DNA of 8,813 nucleotides from Oligoflexia bacterium (GTDB lineage: Bacteria > Bdellovibrionota > Bdellovibrionia > Bdellovibrionales > UBA1609): positions 1 to 8,813 of the forward strand of contig JAPPIY010000190.1 in the NCBI GenBank assembly GCA_026914095.1, given 5' to 3'. This document shows, one piece after another, positions 5,830 through 8,813 of this stretch. The notes under the pieces are model-generated. The model worked only from the letters and a program-made list of their open reading frames with translations. It was not told where the DNA came from and ran no database searches. The position numbers and the translations under genes were made by a program. How positions within the stretch are numbered: position 1 is the stretch's first letter; the number at the start of each line of letters is the position of its first letter.

Positions 5830-6495
5830 ATGAAGGTGTTATTTCTTTTTATTTTGTCTCAAGGTCTTTGGGCCAATACTCTGTTGGAGACAGAAACAGC
5901 TGTGGGAATAGCAAACACTCTTCAAGGAACAGCTCAAGGAAATCCCCAAAAAGTCTTAAACCAAGTGAAAGACACTGTAAATAATTACGAACAAGTCCAA
6001 AAACGACAAATAGGCTCTATTCAAGCCCCTCCAAATTTTCCCCCGGCTCCTAATGTGGCCGGTCTGCCTCCTTCTCCAAATAACAATCAAGAAATTCAAC
6101 AACAAGCGCCACAGTCGCAGTCCAACCCTGAAAGCAATAATATTCTAGACCAAGCCACTTTATCTGATCAAGAGAGAAATCAAATACAAGAGTTGAGTCA
6201 TCCTCCGGCTCAGGCAACAGACAACCCCCCAGCTATTGAACATAGACAAAATAGAGAAGAAATGACAGAAAGCAATGACAGGGACGAAGTAACAGAAGAT
6301 TATTTCAAAACCGAGAGGATTGTAGAAATGGAAGACAAACCTATAGACTATAAAACAGCCACACAAATTTTCTATAAAAAAGACTGCCAGCCTTCTCAAA
6401 GCAATTGTAAAAGAAGCGGAGCTGTCCTCACCAACATAAAAAGTGTTATTTTTAACTATGCCCATTCAAGAGGCAGTTTTTCAGAAAATAAATAA
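5830..6495 (+). CDS. Secreted Pro/Gln/Asn-rich protein, function unknown
   Basis: A 221-residue protein with a clear Sec signal peptide (MKVLFLFILSQGLWA, cleavage before NTLLE). The mature part has a short helical region (about 20-60), then a low-complexity stretch rich in Pro, Gln, Asn and Ser (about 65-140), then an acidic segment (EEMTESNDRDEVTEDYF) and a C-terminal part with two Cys (KKDCQPSQSNCKRSG), which could form a disulfide loop. Low complexity suggests an extended linker or surface spacer. No catalytic motif or known domain is visible. The start is the only Met near the N-terminus and is set by the signal peptide; I see no ribosome site. The long dyad at 5739-5813 lies directly upstream. 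It may be truncated at the C-terminus relative to a larger ancestor, but this cannot be judged here. Confidence 0.65.
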   Translation: MKVLFLFILSQGLWANTLLETETAVGIANTLQGTAQGNPQKVLNQVKDTVNNYEQVQKRQIGSIQAPPNFPPAPNVAGLPPSPNNNQEIQQQAPQSQSNPESNNILDQATLSDQERNQIQELSHPPAQATDNPPAIEHRQNREEMTESNDRDEVTEDYFKTERIVEMEDKPIDYKTATQIFYKKDCQPSQSNCKRSGAVLTNIKSVIFNYAHSRGSFSENK

Positions 6496-6514
6496 GCGAA
6501 AAACCTTAAAGATT

Positions 6515-6543
6515 TTGTAGATTTTTTCAAGTTTTTATATTAT
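6515..6543 (+). promoter_or_regulatory. Promoter of tRNA-Gly
   Basis: TTGTAG (6515-6520) and TATTAT (6538-6543, five of six consensus bases) are separated by 17 bases within a very AT-rich stretch. The start would fall near 6550, only about eight bases before the mature 5' end of the tRNA. The -35 is weak (three of six), but the T-rich flank could help. Confidence 0.5.
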
Positions 6544-6557
6544 GAGTAAAGTGTCAA

Positions 6558-6634
6558 GCGGGTGTAGTTCAGCTGGCTAGAATGTAACCTTGCCAAGGTT
6601 AAGGTCGTGGGTTCGAATCCCATCACCCGCTCCA
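6558..6634 (+). tRNA. tRNA-Gly (anticodon GCC)
   Basis: The acceptor GCGGGTG (6558-6564) pairs with CACCCGC (6624-6630), followed by discriminator T and an encoded CCA. The anticodon loop is TTGCCAA, giving anticodon GCC. The T arm contains the invariant GGTTCGAAT. At 77 bases with CCA it is a standard elongator tRNA. Its last 14 bases (6621-6634) recur exactly at 8569-8582, marking it as the probable insertion target for the downstream restriction-modification genes. Confidence 0.97.
6621..6634 (+). repeat. Left copy of 14-base direct repeat (tRNA-Gly 3' end, att-like)
   Basis: CATCACCCGCTCCA forms the 3' end of tRNA-Gly and is repeated at 8569-8582 in the same orientation. The two copies bracket about 1.95 kb holding the methyltransferase and endonuclease genes. 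tRNA 3' ends are classic attachment sites for tyrosine-recombinase elements, which restore the tRNA at one junction and leave a fragment at the other. Confidence 0.6.
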
Positions 6635-6671
6635 CTTGAACAACACTGATTTTTAAGTTTCATGTCATTAA

Positions 6672-6773
6672 CATTTCAGGAAATGTCAGGGTATTTCAAC
6701 TCCCTATATTTCCTAACAAATCAGGCAAGCCGCAAATCTCTAGGCTTATTTCAGTTTATTTCCCAATATTTCA
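6672..6773 (-). repeat. Array of GAAATA motifs, partly in 10-base phase
   Basis: Read on the minus strand, GAAAT followed by A or G occurs at the complements of 6673-6677, 6693-6697, 6708-6712, 6748-6752, 6758-6762 and 6768-6772, with one inverted copy at 6680-6684 forming CATTTC-AG-GAAATG. The last three are exactly 10 bases apart, one helical turn. The array lies between tRNA-Gly and the methyltransferase, just inside the putative islet boundary. Recombinase arm sites or a regulator-binding array for the R-M genes are both plausible. Confidence 0.45.
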
Positions 6774-6878
6774 TTTTTGGCTACATGGATTTTTATGGTT
6801 CAGAGGCTTCTTTAGTGGGTGAAAAACAAAAAAACAAAGAGACTTGTCTTATATAAAAGAGCCTGCTAATTTAAAAAT

Positions 6879-7688
6879 ATGTTTGAACCCTATTATAAGG
6901 AAGACTGTTTTTTTCTCTATCATGGTAATTGTCTGGATATATTAAAATCTCTTCCAGAAAATTCCGTGGATATGATTTTTGCAGATCCGCCTTATAATTT
7001 ATCTAATGGTGGTTTTTCTGTTCACTCAGGTCGGCAGGTGGACGTTCATAAAGGAGATTGGGATAAAAGCTCTGGAGTTGAGGAGGATTTTGCTTTTCAC
7101 TTGGGTTGGATAAAAGCGTGTCACCGGGTTCTCAAACCAGAGGGGACCATCTGGATCAGTGGGACCTATCACTCCATTTATCAATGTGGCTTTGCTTTAC
7201 AAGTGACGGGCTATAGAGTTTTAAATGATATTTCTTGGTATAAACCTAATGCTCCACCAAATATAGGTTGCAGATGTTTTGCAGCTAGCCATGAGACTTT
7301 GATTTGGGCCTGTAAAGAACCAAAAGCAAAATACACCTTCAACTATAAGGGTATGAAATTTGGTTTTTGGGGAAAGGACTTTATTAAAAAACCAGAAAAG
7401 CAAATGCGATCCGTTTGGGCAATTAATACTGCTCCTACTTCTGAAAAAACAGCAGGCAAACACCCTACACAAAAACCTCTGGAGCTTTTAAGCCGAATTC
7501 TTCAAGCTAGCACAAAAGAAGGAGATTTAGTTTTAGATCCTTTTACTGGAAGTTCCAGTACAGGAATTGCTGCTTATCGTTTAGTTAGATCTTTTATTGG
7601 CATTGACAACAATCGCCAATTTTTAAACTTATCCATTAAAAGACTTCAAGAATCAAAACATACAATCCAACCTGACTTGTCACCTTAA
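6879..7688 (+). CDS. DNA adenine-N6 methyltransferase, DpnA-like, beta class
   Basis: The 269-residue protein carries the catalytic motif DPPY (36-39, in IFADPPYNLSNGG) near its N-terminus and the AdoMet-binding motif DPFTGSSSTG (220-229) near its C-terminus. This motif order defines beta-class amino-methyltransferases. The stretches SNGG, KGDWDK, WISGTYHSIY, NFKY-type FNYKGMK and AGKHPTQKP closely resemble DpnA (M2.DpnII) as I remember it, which methylates adenine in GATC; HinfI-type enzymes are more distant. The target here is therefore probably GATC, but that is inference. The AdoMet motif reads GSSST rather than the usual GSGTT. It lies eight bases upstream of the endonuclease gene, forming an R-M operon with the methyltransferase first, an order that protects the host early. 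No strong ribosome site precedes the ATG, and no controller protein gene is present. Confidence 0.9.
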   Translation: MFEPYYKEDCFFLYHGNCLDILKSLPENSVDMIFADPPYNLSNGGFSVHSGRQVDVHKGDWDKSSGVEEDFAFHLGWIKACHRVLKPEGTIWISGTYHSIYQCGFALQVTGYRVLNDISWYKPNAPPNIGCRCFAASHETLIWACKEPKAKYTFNYKGMKFGFWGKDFIKKPEKQMRSVWAINTAPTSEKTAGKHPTQKPLELLSRILQASTKEGDLVLDPFTGSSSTGIAAYRLVRSFIGIDNNRQFLNLSIKRLQESKHTIQPDLSP

Positions 7689-7696
7689 AAAAATAA

Positions 7697-8464
7697 ATGG
7701 CACAGGCAAGCAGTAAATCATGGCAAAAGATATTTGATGATTATAATATCCATCAATATGCCTTTGAAAAAGGGCCTTTCTACATTTCTGCAAACCAGAT
7801 TAAGACAGCCTGTCAAAATTTTAAGAAAACTGGTGAAAAAGAAGTTCGTATATTATGCACACAAACTAAGAGAGAAGATCGTCCAGATATTTTTAAAGAA
7901 AAAGGATTGTTTTTATTACCTATTAGAAACGGCCTTTATTGTATTGTAAAAGGTGAAGGATATGTTGATGTTCCAAACATCAATAAAGAAGTCATTTTAT
8001 ACAAATCAAAACTAAGTTTTGATTTAGATACTTCAAAGGTTGGTCAATCTGAAATGCAACATCTTGATTATGCTTATGCCTCCAGCTTGATAAAAACCTT
8101 TGTTAATGATGACAGTCTTGTTTTAACAATTCGTGGGAGAAAATATACAGAAAAGCCATTTGAGTTCTTTGTCAACAAACAAAAAATTCAGGTTACAGGA
8201 GTTCAAACAGAAGTGGATGCTGGTTATGAAGGTGAAGATAAGGTTGTTTTAATAGAAGCAAAAAATATAAAAACGGATAATGTGATTATTAGACAGATGT
8301 ATTATCCTTTTATGAAATGGAAACAAGAAACAAATAAGCAGATTATAAATTTATTTTTCCAAAAAGAGGAAGATGCATACTCTATTTGGCAATTCGAACT
8401 TGAGAATAAGGAAAACTATAATAGTGTAAAATTAAAAAAAGCAAGGAAATTTAAAATAAATTAA
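7697..8464 (+). CDS. Type II restriction endonuclease, PD-(D/E)XK fold
   Basis: The 255-residue protein follows the methyltransferase stop by eight bases. A catalytic core is visible as EVDAGYEG (172-179) followed by VVLIEAKN (183-190), giving Asp174 and Glu187-x-Lys189 of a PD-(D/E)XK nuclease, then RQMYYPFMKWK, a segment common after this motif. The N-terminal part (WQKIFDDYNIHQY ... FYISANQIK) resembles, from memory, the MjaIII group, which cleaves GATC and would match the DpnA-like partner. I hold that as a weak recollection. Length suits a small homodimeric type IIP enzyme. The gene looks even more AT-rich than its neighbours, fitting recent transfer. It has no ribosome site of its own in the short gap, so translation may be coupled to the methyltransferase. 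It appears intact. Confidence 0.8.
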   Translation: MAQASSKSWQKIFDDYNIHQYAFEKGPFYISANQIKTACQNFKKTGEKEVRILCTQTKREDRPDIFKEKGLFLLPIRNGLYCIVKGEGYVDVPNINKEVILYKSKLSFDLDTSKVGQSEMQHLDYAYASSLIKTFVNDDSLVLTIRGRKYTEKPFEFFVNKQKIQVTGVQTEVDAGYEGEDKVVLIEAKNIKTDNVIIRQMYYPFMKWKQETNKQIINLFFQKEEDAYSIWQFELENKENYNSVKLKKARKFKIN

Positions 8465-8558
8465 ATTGTTGTTTGTCAGAAAATTCAAACTTATATAAAA
8501 AAAATGAAGTAAAGTGCTACATGGAACTACATAGAAGTTTTGTATTTTTAAGTGGTTG

Positions 8559-8589
8559 GCGGGAAAAGCATCACCCGCTCCATTTTTAT
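8559..8589 (+). terminator. Short hairpin and T-tract after the R-M genes, overlapping the repeat
   Basis: GCGGG (8559-8563) pairs with CCCGC (8574-8578) around a 10-base loop, and CCATTTTTAT follows. It could terminate the R-M transcript about 110 bases after the endonuclease stop. The right arm is part of the duplicated tRNA-Gly end, and the left arm equals the first five bases of tRNA-Gly, so the structure may be a tRNA relic reused as a terminator. Confidence 0.35.
8569..8582 (+). repeat. Right copy of 14-base direct repeat (tRNA-Gly 3' end fragment)
   Basis: CATCACCCGCTCCA here equals the last 14 bases of tRNA-Gly. It is not part of a functional tRNA: the only other tRNA-like piece nearby is GCGGG at 8559-8563. 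The position, 19 bases before tRNA-Ser, suggests that tRNA-Gly and tRNA-Ser were once neighbours and that this is the displaced original 3' end. An internally deleted tRNA-Gly copy is the alternative. Confidence 0.6.
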
Positions 8590-8601
8590 AAAAATATTAC
8601 A

Positions 8602-8693
<92 letters not shown>

Positions 8694-8740
8694 TTGTTAG
8701 ATAACGAACTTTCAAAGGGATACGAATTGAGCAAGCGATT

Positions 8741-8769
8741 TATCAAATGAGCTGGGAGCTCATTTGATA
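8741..8769. repeat. Perfect inverted repeat with 13-base arms
   Basis: TATCAAATGAGCT (8741-8753) and AGCTCATTTGATA (8757-8769) are exact reverse complements around GGG. It lies 49 bases after tRNA-Ser. No T-tract follows directly on the plus strand, but a second weaker hairpin does (AGAAAAAATC at 8771-8780 with GATTTTTCT at 8787-8795, one A bulged), ending in T-rich sequence. Together they could be a tRNA transcript end, or a leader for a gene beyond the window. Confidence 0.5.
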
Positions 8770-8813
8770 GAGAAAAAATCTTGGAGGATTTTTCTATCTG
8801 ACTCAACGAAAAC

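Noticed and set aside
6662..6856. 64-codon plus-strand open frame between tRNA-Gly and the methyltransferase
   Set aside because: Phe/Tyr-rich translation arises from the ATTTC repeat array, with no ribosome site or recognisable domain.
6780..8525. Ten-base direct repeat GCTACATGGA at 6780-6789 and 8516-8525 flanking the R-M genes
   Set aside because: Ten-base matches are expected dozens of times by chance in a window this size, and no boundary coincides with them.

Overview
The window comes from an AT-rich (roughly one-third GC by eye), Gram-negative bacterium. The evidence is a CopB-like outer-membrane barrel segment, Sec and lipoprotein signal peptides, and tRNA genes that encode their own CCA. 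Cys-rich, poorly recognisable secreted proteins would fit Bdellovibrionota/Oligoflexia-type genomes, but no gene here is a firm taxonomic marker, so the assignment is tentative.

Layout, left to right. Bases 1-340 hold no gene but carry two dispersed repeats (A and B), a good sigma70-type promoter and a palindrome on its -35 box. Bases 346-2673 (+) encode a multicopper oxidase of the CopA/PcoA type with a His-rich linker and a C-terminal CopB-like tail, an apparent one-polypeptide version of two copper-resistance proteins. Bases 2767-3891 (-) are a Cys-rich lipoprotein gene whose frame is broken twice by one-base homopolymer differences that cancel. Bases 4233-4499 (-) encode a small secreted coiled-coil protein, followed by a second copy of repeat A that probably acts as its terminator. 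Bases 4661-5326 (+) encode an ApaH-like metallophosphatase.

Bases 5327-5829 are a non-coding block. It has a second copy of repeat B, a GC-rich island (5575-5732) that folds into a closed rod and is probably a structured RNA (possibly 6S-like, not proven), and a 75-base dyad with a consensus TATAAT in its loop. Bases 5830-6495 (+) encode an unrecognised secreted Pro/Gln-rich protein.

The right end is tRNA-Gly(GCC), a two-gene restriction-modification system (DpnA-like adenine methyltransferase plus a PD-(D/E)XK endonuclease), and tRNA-Ser(GGA). The last 14 bases of tRNA-Gly are repeated exactly just beyond the endonuclease gene, and a phased GAAATA array lies just inside the left boundary. 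This suggests the R-M pair is a small islet of about 1.95 kb inserted at the 3' end of tRNA-Gly, with no integrase of its own.

The points most worth following are the candidate structured RNA with its promoter/dyad, the repeated promoter-like element B, the tRNA-bounded R-M islet and the CopA-CopB fusion.
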